Assembly (NCBI GenBank): GCA_044221315.1
Contig: JBGAPK010000001.1
Span: 124,001-188,000 of the forward strand
Reading direction: 5' to 3'
Length of the DNA stretch: 64,000 nt
Source: JAFEBO01 sp044221315
GTDB taxonomy: Bacteria > Planctomycetota > Phycisphaerae > Phycisphaerales > UBA1924
The notes beneath the pieces are model-generated. The model was not told the origin of the DNA. It saw nothing but the letters and a program-made list of their open reading frames with translations, and searched no databases. Position numbers and translations under genes: made by a program. This document shows, in pieces, positions 33,463 through 41,318 of the stretch; the stretch's first letter is position 1; each line of letters starts with the position of its first letter.

Positions 33463-36348
33463 ATGCCAAGGCTTGTGGCACATGCCGTACTCGCTTCACT
33501 CGTGGCCTTCGCGGCTCCGGCCCGCCAATCCGCGCCGACAACCACTTCCGACGCCTCACGGCCCGCCGCCGCAGGCCGGATCGTCCGCCTCTTCAACTTC
33601 GAGGAACAAACCACCAACCCTACACCGATCCCCCGCTTCTGGACCCGAAACCAGGATCAGGACGCCCGGCCCCGCCCCGGCTTTCCCCGCTATAACACCA
33701 TCGAGCTCGACGACCTTCAGGACGAGCCACTCGCGACCCACGGCAGCGTCCGGCTCTCGACCAGAGGCGGGTCGACTTCCCTGCTCCTCGACGCGGGCGT
33801 CATCCCGGTCTTCAAAGACGCCGACTACCTCCTTGGGGCCCGAATCCGCACCGACAACCTGTCCGCCGCCCGAGCGCTGCTCGCCGCCCGATTCCTGGAC
33901 GAGAAACTCAAACCGATTCCCGCCAGCGAGCGATATTCGAACCCCGTAGTTTCGTCGGGTCGCTGGACCCAGGTCGCCATTGAAATCCCCGGTGAATACC
34001 CGAACGCTGCTTTCATCCAGCTCGAACTTCTCCTGCTCCAGCCCGAGCAATTGGCTGCCCTAGGGGTCATCGCTCCGGACGGACACGCCGAATCACTCCT
34101 GAACGACAGCGAGCACAAGCGTCCTCCACGCCAGGATTCGGGAATCGAACTTCGCAGGCAGGACCTTTCCGGCGCCGCCTGGTTCGACGACGTCAGCATC
34201 GTCCAACTTCCCCGCCTCGAACTGTCCACCCAGGCACCCACAAACATCATCGCGGCGCCCGCCAAGCCCGAGATCAATCTCCTCGTCCGCGACCTGACCG
34301 GAGAGGCACTGTCGGGGAAGCTCATCCTGCTCGACGCCTCCGGCCGCACCGTCGATACCAGAACGATCTCCGTCGGCGAGGGACGCAGCCGCTCCAATTG
34401 GATTCCGGCCCTCCCGGGCTTCGGCTGGTACCGCGCGGTGCTCGACATGTCCAACTCCGCCGCCAGGGTCGGCGCAACGTACCTCGACTTTGCATGGCTG
34501 CCGCCCGGCCGCGCCAGCACGGCGGATCGGGCGTTCGGCTCGCTCAACGACGAGGCCCGCTTCTGGCTGATCACCCAGGACGCCCCCGCGCCGCTCTTCC
34601 CGCACCTCGCGCAGTCCTGCCGAGATCTTCGCTGCGGCGGGCTCACCGTCCCGATCTGGTCCAAGGACCTGGTGCTCGCCACGGTCCCCGGCCGTGCCGC
34701 TGCGCTCCGTCCCCTCATGGACTCTTTCCGCTCCGAGCGCCTCGATCTTTCCTTCTCGCTCCCGCTCGTGCCCGAGATCGCGACCGACCCAAAGGCCGTT
34801 GCCCCGCCCGATTCCTGGACGCTATTGACAAATCAGCCCGCGGTCGCAAAGCCGTTGCTCGAGGAATTCCTCGACGACTACGGCCAGTCCGTGCAGCGCT
34901 GGCAGGTAGGCTCGTTCTCCTCCCGCCCGGTCACTTCGCGTGCAGCTTTCGACGCGGGCTTGGCCTCGATCGAATCAATGTTCGGCAAGCTCGTTCCCGG
35001 ACCGATCATCGTGGTCCCCGCGACTCTTGAGGACACCCTTTCACCAGACCTGGGCGGACGGGCCTCGTCCTGCCTCGAACCCGCCCTGTACGTCCCGTCC
35101 GACTCGCTTCCCTCGGCAGCCGCGCTGGCCATCGACGCCTTCCGGAACAGTTCCGAAGAGGCGCATGCCGCGGGCCGTCGCCTGCTCGTTGCATTGGGCG
35201 CGGCCCCCGATAACGACATGGACGCCATCGACGGGGCCAACTCCCTCGCGAAGCGGGCCGTCCGCGCGTGGGCCGCATCAACGCGGCGCGAAAGCTCTCC
35301 TTCCTCCAAACCGAAGGACTCGATCCGCCTTGCCCTCGTCGATCCGTGGGTTTCCAAGGGCGAGCGTCACCCCCAGCTCATGCCCAGGCCCGAACTCGCC
35401 GCGTGGCGAGCGCTGGTCGATCGGCTGGCCGACCGCGAGTTCCTCTGTGAAATCCCGCTCGGCCCCGCGGGCGAGGGGTACCTCTTCGCGAACCGGAAAG
35501 GGACCGACACACAGCGCGGCGGCCTGCTGGTGCTCTGGAACGACTCCGCCAGCCCCGAACAGGTGCGACTCAAGAGCTACCTCGGGCACGGGCCGGTCTC
35601 TGCCTGCGACGTCTTCGGAAACGTCTCGCCGCTCGCCGACCCGGCGCGATCTCCGCTGCCTCTTTCTTCCAGCCCGATCTTCATCGAGGGCGTAGACGCC
35701 GAATTGCTCCACTTCATCTCCCGGATCTCGATCGATCCCCCGCTGCTCTCCATGACAAGCCCGGAGACACAGCACAACGTCACCATCACGAACACATGGA
35801 GCGTCCCCATCAACGGCCGCCTTGTGCTGACCGAGCCGGGCGGGCTGGGGCGCTCGGTACGGCGCGACCGCACCTGGCGAATCAACCCCCGCATCTTCCC
35901 GATCTCGCTCGCTCCGGGTGAGACCGCGTCCCTGCCCATGACTGTCGCGTTCGGCGCCGCCGAGGAAGTTGGCACCAAGCCCTTCGTCTTCAGCGTTGAG
36001 CTAGCCGCGGGACACACCTACGACCCCTTCATCGTCTCCACTTCCATGGAGTTGGGCCTCCGGGACCTGTCCTTTTCCATTACCGCAACCCCCCGCGGCG
36101 ACGATGTCGTGCTTGAAGCCACCATCAACAATCAGTCGCGAGCGCCGCTCACGCTCGTGATGACCGCCTTCCCTCCGGAAATGCCGCGCCAGCTCATCGA
36201 CATCGGAGAACTCCTCCCCGGCAACCAGGCGATCCACCGCTTCACGCTCAGAAATGTCTACCCGAAGCACCGCGGCCAGCGGATCCCCGTGGCCATCTCC
36301 GATCCCGAGGCCGGGATCCGCATCAATCGCTCAGTCGTCATCCCCTGA
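33463..36348 (+). CDS. Large exported protein of unknown function, end of the MoxR/ABC cluster
   Basis: A 961-aa protein with a signal peptide (VLASLVAFAAPA). The N-terminal 260 residues are beta-sandwich-like, as in carbohydrate-binding modules (GSVRLSTRGGSTSLLLD, GRWTQVAIEIPGE). The middle (about 370-680) alternates helices and strands as in a TIM-barrel or hydrolase fold, and the last 200 residues look like two Ig-like/NEW3-type domains (LAPGETASLPMTVAFG, NNQSRAPLTLVM). No catalytic motif is sure. It follows the ABC permease by 66 bases and may be its cargo or a periplasmic partner. The 3' end overlaps the convergent methyltransferase gene by 11 bases. Confidence 0.7.
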   Translation: MPRLVAHAVLASLVAFAAPARQSAPTTTSDASRPAAAGRIVRLFNFEEQTTNPTPIPRFWTRNQDQDARPRPGFPRYNTIELDDLQDEPLATHGSVRLSTRGGSTSLLLDAGVIPVFKDADYLLGARIRTDNLSAARALLAARFLDEKLKPIPASERYSNPVVSSGRWTQVAIEIPGEYPNAAFIQLELLLLQPEQLAALGVIAPDGHAESLLNDSEHKRPPRQDSGIELRRQDLSGAAWFDDVSIVQLPRLELSTQAPTNIIAAPAKPEINLLVRDLTGEALSGKLILLDASGRTVDTRTISVGEGRSRSNWIPALPGFGWYRAVLDMSNSAARVGATYLDFAWLPPGRASTADRAFGSLNDEARFWLITQDAPAPLFPHLAQSCRDLRCGGLTVPIWSKDLVLATVPGRAAALRPLMDSFRSERLDLSFSLPLVPEIATDPKAVAPPDSWTLLTNQPAVAKPLLEEFLDDYGQSVQRWQVGSFSSRPVTSRAAFDAGLASIESMFGKLVPGPIIVVPATLEDTLSPDLGGRASSCLEPALYVPSDSLPSAAALAIDAFRNSSEEAHAAGRRLLVALGAAPDNDMDAIDGANSLAKRAVRAWAASTRRESSPSSKPKDSIRLALVDPWVSKGERHPQLMPRPELAAWRALVDRLADREFLCEIPLGPAGEGYLFANRKGTDTQRGGLLVLWNDSASPEQVRLKSYLGHGPVSACDVFGNVSPLADPARSPLPLSSSPIFIEGVDAELLHFISRISIDPPLLSMTSPETQHNVTITNTWSVPINGRLVLTEPGGLGRSVRRDRTWRINPRIFPISLAPGETASLPMTVAFGAAEEVGTKPFVFSVELAAGHTYDPFIVSTSMELGLRDLSFSITATPRGDDVVLEATINNQSRAPLTLVMTAFPPEMPRQLIDIGELLPGNQAIHRFTLRNVYPKHRGQRIPVAISDPEAGIRINRSVVIP

Positions 36349-37279
36349 CCACAGCCTTGCCCCCGGCGACGAGCGGATGGTCCGGGCGCGCCAACACCCA
36401 GATCGCGTAGCCGATCTCCCCCGGGTCGTAGGGACTGCAGCCCTCGTTCACGACCCCGATGATCCGCAGCCCTGATCGCCCCACGACACTTTCCCACTCG
36501 CGGCGCGAGTAGCTCAAGAGGGAATACGCCGAGGAGCGGGTTTCTGTCTTCCGCTCTTGCCGCACTTCAAGCACACTGACCACCTTTTCACCCCGGCGCC
36601 GAACGCTCCCTCCGGGCGCGGGCGTGAACGAAATGACCTGCTTGACCCGCACGCCGTCGCGCCGTCCGACCCAAACGTCTTCGCTCGGTGCTTCCAGACC
36701 GTACGCGCTTAGGCTGATTCCCACCGCGTACACGCCCCCCGGATGCAGGCACCGCCCGACCGCCCGCAGGTGTCGCACCATTTCCCCATCGCCCGCCACA
36801 TGCCTGATCGAGTTGATCGGGCAGAACGCGAGCCCGACCGAGCCGAGGCGAACGCGCGAAGCAAAGGCGTCGAACCGCGCAACCCAAAGCGCGCCGGGCG
36901 GACGATCTTGCCTCGCGATCGAACGCACCGCCTGCCGGGCGTAGCGGATCATCCGGCGATCGGCGTCGAATCCGAGCACCCGCCAGCCAAACGACCGAAG
37001 AACCGCGAGATATCGCCCAGTCCCGCACGCCGGCTCGAGCGCGACCTTCGGCGATCCGTGCCCGAGCCGCTTCCAGATCTGCTGGAGGGTTCGCACTTCC
37101 CCCATGGTCCCCGGCGCATGCAGAACGTCGTAGACCAACGGGTCCGCGTAGAGCCCGACCGATTCTGACTTCAGGCGACCGGCACGCTCAACCGCGACAT
37201 CATCGGATCGATCACGGGCGACCGCACTGGGGCGCTTGCGCGCTCGGGTGTCACGATTTCCCGCCATTCCCGCGGCCAT
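36338..37279 (-). CDS. Class I SAM-dependent methyltransferase
   Basis: A soluble protein of up to 313 aa. Motif I is LEPACGTGRYL, followed by GFDADRRMIRYA (acidic loop binding the ribose) and LGSVGLAFCPINSI. The target is unknown; the fold type suits small molecules. The start is uncertain: the ATG at 37279 makes the gene overlap the upstream polysaccharide deacetylase by 109 bases, and the first 38 residues are low-complexity and Arg-rich. A TTG at 37138 would avoid the overlap but trims the predicted fold. It is cotranscribed with the deacetylase. Confidence 0.8.
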   Translation of the reverse strand: MAAGMAGNRDTRARKRPSAVARDRSDDVAVERAGRLKSESVGLYADPLVYDVLHAPGTMGEVRTLQQIWKRLGHGSPKVALEPACGTGRYLAVLRSFGWRVLGFDADRRMIRYARQAVRSIARQDRPPGALWVARFDAFASRVRLGSVGLAFCPINSIRHVAGDGEMVRHLRAVGRCLHPGGVYAVGISLSAYGLEAPSEDVWVGRRDGVRVKQVISFTPAPGGSVRRRGEKVVSVLEVRQERKTETRSSAYSLLSYSRREWESVVGRSGLRIIGVVNEGCSPYDPGEIGYAIWVLARPDHPLVAGGKAVVRG

Positions 37280-38145
37280 TCGTAATCATTGCCGCCCGAA
37301 TGCTGCACACTGCGCGCCAGGAAATACAGGTTGTGATGAAGCGGCCAGCACCCCATGACGTGGTCGCGCCGGAGGCACACCTCGCGCTTCGTGACCGCGC
37401 TGGGACGCGGCATGTGACAGCCCCGGATGGCTGAGGCACAGCTCTCGTACCCGAGGTCGAACACAGCCTTGCCCGCGCGGGCGCTGAAATTGTCCCACCG
37501 CCCGCTCGGCCACGCGAAGTGCTTCACGCCTCCCAGCCGCTTCACAATCTCGTCCCGCGAATACTGAAGTTCATCGATCGCCTGCTCGACCGACACCTCT
37601 CCCATGTTCGGGTGCGAAAACGTGTGGCTCCCGATCTCGTGACCGCGCCGGATCATGTCCTCCGCATCGGCCCAGGAGAGCATGTCCATCGGCGGGTAGT
37701 GGAGACGCGTCTCCGCAAACCGCTTCACAAGCTTCCGGTCCGTCTCGCCCACGATGGTGGGGCAAACGAAGAAGCAGCCGCTGATCCCCAACTCGTCCAT
37801 GACTTTCGAGGCGTCCAGCGTCGTCTTGAGGCCATCGTCGAAGCTCACGCACGCGTAGGGCCGGTCGGCCTTGCCGGAATACACAAGTTCCACCGCCCGC
37901 GAATAAGCCACGAACTCGTGCGTCCTCTTCACTTCGCTCAGCGTTCGACGAAAGTTGTCCGTCTCATCGGCGAACACATGATGCAGGTACAGGAAGTGCA
38001 CCCGCGGCGTGGACATCACCTTCGCCAACACCCCGGTCGCGCGAAGCCGCATCCAATCCGCTTCAATAAGGGCGGAGCGCATCGCGCCGCGCATCGTGCG
38101 CGGGTTCAATTCCCTGGAATGGGTCGCAAATCCGTCAGCGTCCAC
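37171..38145 (-). CDS. Polysaccharide deacetylase (NodB/CE4 domain)
   Basis: A 324-aa protein without clear signal peptide. The CE4 motifs are present: SFDDG with Asp103 and Asp104, then HTFSHPNM with His174 and His178 as metal ligands, and FAWPSGRW as motif 3. This family removes acetyl groups from N-acetyl sugars of polysaccharides or peptidoglycan. The next gene is a methyltransferase, which suggests modification of a surface glycan. The 250-base region upstream is unusually A/T-rich near the start and may hold the promoter. Confidence 0.88.
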   Translation of the reverse strand: MDADGFATHSRELNPRTMRGAMRSALIEADWMRLRATGVLAKVMSTPRVHFLYLHHVFADETDNFRRTLSEVKRTHEFVAYSRAVELVYSGKADRPYACVSFDDGLKTTLDASKVMDELGISGCFFVCPTIVGETDRKLVKRFAETRLHYPPMDMLSWADAEDMIRRGHEIGSHTFSHPNMGEVSVEQAIDELQYSRDEIVKRLGGVKHFAWPSGRWDNFSARAGKAVFDLGYESCASAIRGCHMPRPSAVTKREVCLRRDHVMGCWPLHHNLYFLARSVQHSGGNDYEWPREWREIVTPERASAPVRSPVIDPMMSRLSVPVA

Positions 38146-38395
38146 CGGCGGCCTCTCCGATGCCCGTCCTCAACATTCGTTCTGTCTATACAACAATATA
38201 TACGAAAACCATTCGTCCATGGATCGCTGAAAACTGTAAAAGTCAAAAATGGCCCCACCTCCCCGGCAAGGCGGGAACAGCGACTTGCACGACCCACAGT
38301 ATCTGGCCTGAGCCTGAGACGGAGATTCCCCCACTTTGGGGATATTCCAGAAAAGCAAGCCGGGGAACCGGAATTACGACAAAATGATCATAAAA
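38146..38395. other. Gene-free, locally A/T-rich spacer
   Basis: No plausible gene is seen on either strand. The segment 38185-38250 is A/T-rich (TATACAACAATATATACG), in contrast to the rest of the window. On the minus strand TATATT near 38195 could be a -10 element about 45 bases before the deacetylase start, but no good -35 is seen. The right end is the 3' side of the DUF6265 gene. Confidence 0.4.
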
Positions 38396-38953
38396 TCATT
38401 TTTCGTCCCTTGCTAGCACGAAGATCGAAGGCGATCGCCCCTCTGCCACGTACTCCACCTCGACGCGCAGCGACCCGGTGCTCCCCGAATAGACGATCCG
38501 CTTCAGCTCTTTTCCGTTCTCGATCGGCGTAAAAACTATCCTGCCCGGCTCCAATTCGCTCGCGACCAGCGCGATGGTTTCCTTGAGTCCGGGCAGCGGC
38601 GACAGGTCCGCGTCAAAGTGCGCCAATCGCATCTCGAGTCCGCCGCCCTTCTCGGCGATGGTCAAGAGTTCGTACAGCAGGGGCGAGCCGTCCGCCTTGA
38701 TCCACCGGAACATCCCGGTCATTCGCCCCGCCTTCGCCGCCGTCCAGACTTCCTGAGTAAATCGCTTCTCGGTCGTCACGCTCCAACTTCCGGAGATGAA
38801 CGCCGCATCCGCAATCGTCGCCTTGCGGATCGGCGCCTTTGACTTTTCGGGCTCCATCGACGGCCTGGCGAGGGCCTCGCCATTGCGAAATCCGGCGAGG
38901 CCGACAACCAGGACGGCGGCAGCAACAGAAAGCAGGGTGCGTGCAGAGTTCAT
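38396..38953 (-). CDS. Exported DUF6265-like protein
   Basis: A 185-aa protein with a signal peptide (LLSVAAAVLVVGLAGF). The core FISGSWSV, EVWTAAKAGRMTGMFRW and LYELLTIAEKGGGLEMRLAHF matches what I know of DUF6265, a small beta-barrel or lipocalin-like domain of unknown function. Its ATG overlaps the stop of the VOC gene (ATGA), so both form one coupled unit under the promoter at 39368. Confidence 0.7.
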   Translation of the reverse strand: MNSARTLLSVAAAVLVVGLAGFRNGEALARPSMEPEKSKAPIRKATIADAAFISGSWSVTTEKRFTQEVWTAAKAGRMTGMFRWIKADGSPLLYELLTIAEKGGGLEMRLAHFDADLSPLPGLKETIALVASELEPGRIVFTPIENGKELKRIVYSGSTGSLRVEVEYVAEGRSPSIFVLARDEK

Positions 38954-39336
38954 GATCCGGCCTCCTCTTTCATGAGCGACTGGTAGAGCATCATCGCATT
39001 CCCATCCGGATCGAAAAACGTTGCCAGTTTCACCATCCCCGGGATTTCCCGCGTCTTGCCATCGAATCGAACATCCATGGACTCGAGCCGCTTCCTGGCC
39101 ACCTCAATGTCTTTCACCCCCCACGTGGGGACCGGCCCTCCGACCTTGGGCTGCTCAACCTGCGAAAGACCGACATTGACCTTGGGTGTGCTGGTCGACA
39201 GTTCGCACCAGCCCATGTCGTCGAGCTGGTAAAGCAAATTCCAGCCCATCGTCTTCTGATACCAGCCGACCGCTCGCTTCAGATCCGACACCTGCACAGA
39301 GATCGTCAGTCCCCCGTCGTAGTTCATCGCGCTCAT
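38950..39336 (-). CDS. VOC (glyoxalase/bleomycin-resistance) family protein
   Basis: A 128-aa protein with two beta-alpha-beta-beta-beta motifs: ISVQVSDLKRAVGWYQKTMGW opens the first (DLKRAVGWY) and VKLATFFDPDGNAMMLYQ closes the second (FFDPDGN). ATG 39336 follows AAGGAGA at the right distance. VOC enzymes act on small molecules with a metal; the substrate is unknown. The gene diverges from a HxlR-type regulator that very likely controls it, and it is coupled to DUF6265 downstream. Confidence 0.88.
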   Translation of the reverse strand: MSAMNYDGGLTISVQVSDLKRAVGWYQKTMGWNLLYQLDDMGWCELSTSTPKVNVGLSQVEQPKVGGPVPTWGVKDIEVARKRLESMDVRFDGKTREIPGMVKLATFFDPDGNAMMLYQSLMKEEAGS

Positions 39337-39367
39337 GTTCAGTCTCCTTGGCCCCCGAGCGGCGGCC

Positions 39368-39395
39368 AGCATACTCGCTATACTTTTTGTGTCAA
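39368..39395 (-). promoter_or_regulatory. Sigma-70-like promoter of the VOC/DUF6265 unit
   Basis: On the minus strand a perfect TTGACA (39395-39390), a 16-base spacer and TATGCT (39373-39368) lead to a start about 25 bases before the VOC Shine-Dalgarno and ATG. On the plus strand TATACT (39379-39384) can serve as -10 of the regulator gene. The two divergent promoters overlap, so one bound regulator could control both. Confidence 0.65.
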
Positions 39396-39956
39396 GTGGC
39401 AGTGCGGTCTCAGAAATCGATCGGACGCCTCATCGCCCTTTGCTCGAGGCGGTGGGCGATTGGTACGCTCGCGGTGCTCGGGCGTGAGGAGGGGGCGAAA
39501 TTCGTCACACTCTGCCGCCGTCTGGACGCAAGCCCGGGGGCTATGCGCCAATCGCTCGATCACCTGATCGAACTCGACCTCGTCAGGCGCAACCCCGGGC
39601 ACGGGCACCCGCTCCGCCCGGAGTACATCCTGACGTCTCGCGGCGACCGGCTCGCGACGGCGAGCGTGCTGCTGGACGACGCGCTGGTGTTGCTCCAACT
39701 GCGAGACCTCGGATTTCGGCGCTGGACTCTTCCGGCGCTGGCCGCCATTTCGGATGACCAGCCAGCCCGCTTTGGCGACATCGCCCTGACGCTCCTGGGT
39801 ATCACCGATCGTGCGCTGTCGCTTGCACTTAAGCCCATGGTCGCCGGCGAACTGGTCCGTTGCGCCCAAGCCCCGGACCGAGGCTATTCGATCGGAAACC
39901 TGGGCCTTGTGCTGCTTCCGGGGCTGGAACAAGTTCGACGTTCGGCAACCTCGTAG
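39396..39956 (+). CDS. HxlR-type winged-helix transcriptional regulator
   Basis: A 186-aa protein starting with GTG at 39396 (or GTG 39402). The first 85 residues follow the HxlR pattern: CSRRWAIGTLAVL, then FVTLCRRLDASPGAMRQSLDHLIELDLVRR (recognition helix in SPGAMRQSLDHL) and YILTSRGDRL at the wing end. The second half may be a second winged helix. The divergent VOC/DUF6265 operon is the likely target. The -10 box lies only 12 bases before the start codon, so the mRNA is probably leaderless or nearly so. Confidence 0.75.
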   Translation: MAVRSQKSIGRLIALCSRRWAIGTLAVLGREEGAKFVTLCRRLDASPGAMRQSLDHLIELDLVRRNPGHGHPLRPEYILTSRGDRLATASVLLDDALVLLQLRDLGFRRWTLPALAAISDDQPARFGDIALTLLGITDRALSLALKPMVAGELVRCAQAPDRGYSIGNLGLVLLPGLEQVRRSATS

Positions 39957-39964
39957 CCTTGGGA

Positions 39965-40924
39965 GTGCGCACTCCCACCTTGCCTTTGGCCGTCCTCCTG
40001 ACTTTGCTCTCGCTTCTGCTTGGCGGCTGCCTGGCCATGAAGCTTCTGCCTCCTGGGCCCACGCCGACCGGAACTCCACCGGACGTCGAGGTTGTTCGAT
40101 TCCCGACAACCGACGGGCTGATGCTCGAAGGACGCCTGTTCCCCGCGTTCTCACCGCGAACGCGTTCCCGCGAGAACCCGTCGCCCGGCACGCCCGATCC
40201 GCGACTCGCCCGCGCCATAATCCTGTTCTGCCACGGCGTCAACGACAACGACGAATCGCCGATGGCGATCGCGTTCTCCGCCGCGGGATGGCGGGTATTT
40301 CAGTTCGACTACCGCGGCTTCCACAACTCTGACAAGGCAACGCGGACGAACGACGGTCTGGCACAGGATTCGCTCGCCGCGCTCGATTACCTGCGGACGC
40401 GTCCGGACGTCGATCCGGACCTGATCGTGATGTACGGGCACAGCATGGGGGGTGTCTATGCGATGGCCGGCGGCGCGCTGGCGAGCGAGGCGGGCCGGCC
40501 CGCCTGCGCCGTGATCTCTGCCGGTGCGTTCGCCAACTGGCGTGAAGTATCCAACGAGGTCGCGCCCGTGCTTGGCCTGCTGGTCGGAGGCGTCACCGGC
40601 CCGGAGCCGACCGGATGGGCACGCCGTCTCGGAAAGACCCCGCTGCTCGTCGTGCACAGCGAGGACGACGAGGCAATCTCGCCGCGCTTCGCCCGCCAGA
40701 TCTTTGAGAACGCGACCGCGGCCGGTGTACCGGCCTCGCTCTTCCTCTATCACTCCGGCAACCACTTCAAGTCGCTTTCCCGCGCCGGCGAGACCGGGAT
40801 GCATCGCGTCATGACCGTCTTCGCGCTCGACGCGGTCACAGCCCGCGAGGAGAACAAGCCGAACCCATGGACGATTCCTCCGACGGGCCGCGAGCCCTAC
40901 CCCGACGCCGGAAATCCCCTCTAG
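39965..40924 (+). CDS. Alpha/beta-hydrolase lipoprotein
   Basis: A 319-aa protein. GTG 39965 (or TTG 39959) starts just after the regulator stop and gives a lipoprotein signal (LLTLLSLLLGGC). The fold is a serine hydrolase: oxyanion region CHGVNDN, nucleophile GHSMGG, Asp in HSEDDEA and His in GNHFKS. The closest recognisable type is the serine aminopeptidase S33/lysophospholipase-like group. It is probably attached to a membrane facing the periplasm; the substrate is unknown. Confidence 0.8.
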   Translation: MRTPTLPLAVLLTLLSLLLGGCLAMKLLPPGPTPTGTPPDVEVVRFPTTDGLMLEGRLFPAFSPRTRSRENPSPGTPDPRLARAIILFCHGVNDNDESPMAIAFSAAGWRVFQFDYRGFHNSDKATRTNDGLAQDSLAALDYLRTRPDVDPDLIVMYGHSMGGVYAMAGGALASEAGRPACAVISAGAFANWREVSNEVAPVLGLLVGGVTGPEPTGWARRLGKTPLLVVHSEDDEAISPRFARQIFENATAAGVPASLFLYHSGNHFKSLSRAGETGMHRVMTVFALDAVTAREENKPNPWTIPPTGREPYPDAGNPL

Positions 40925-40933
40925 CCGTGAGCA

Positions 40934-41293
40934 ATGAAGCACATGTGGATCATGATCTCCGGCCCATACCGCTCCGGCGCACGCACCGACGCGGAGCGGG
41001 CCGCCAACCTTCGCGCCATGAACGACGCGGCGCATGAAGTCTTCGCGCGCGGCCACACGCCGGTCATCGGCGTCAACATGGCCCTCCCGGTCATCGCATC
41101 CGCCAACGCCGACGGCGCCGACCACTACGACGAGATCATGATGCCGCTCAGTCTTGCTTTGGCCGACCGCTGCGATGCGGTGCTTCGCATTGGCGGACCC
41201 TCTGCCGGAGCGGACGACGAAGTCGCCCACTTCCGCTCCCAAGGCAAACCGGTGTATCTCTCGCTCGCAGATATTCCAAACGCCGCCGCATAA
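40934..41293 (+). CDS. DUF4406 protein (nucleoside 2-deoxyribosyltransferase-like)
   Basis: A 119-aa soluble protein. MIMISGPYRSG-type start (WIMISGPYRS), then GHTPVIGVNMALP and ALADRCDAVLRIGG followed by DDEVAHFRSQGKPVY match DUF4406, a small Rossmann-like family related to nucleoside deoxyribosyltransferases. It begins 9 bases after the hydrolase stop codon and may be coupled to it. Confidence 0.85.
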   Translation: MKHMWIMISGPYRSGARTDAERAANLRAMNDAAHEVFARGHTPVIGVNMALPVIASANADGADHYDEIMMPLSLALADRCDAVLRIGGPSAGADDEVAHFRSQGKPVYLSLADIPNAAA

Positions 41294-41318
41294 GCCGTGA
41301 TGCCGGTAGACTCGCGGC

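Noticed and set aside
38160..38387. Short open frames on both strands in the A/T-rich spacer
   Set aside because: No Shine-Dalgarno, no recognisable composition and conflicting frames; treated as non-coding.
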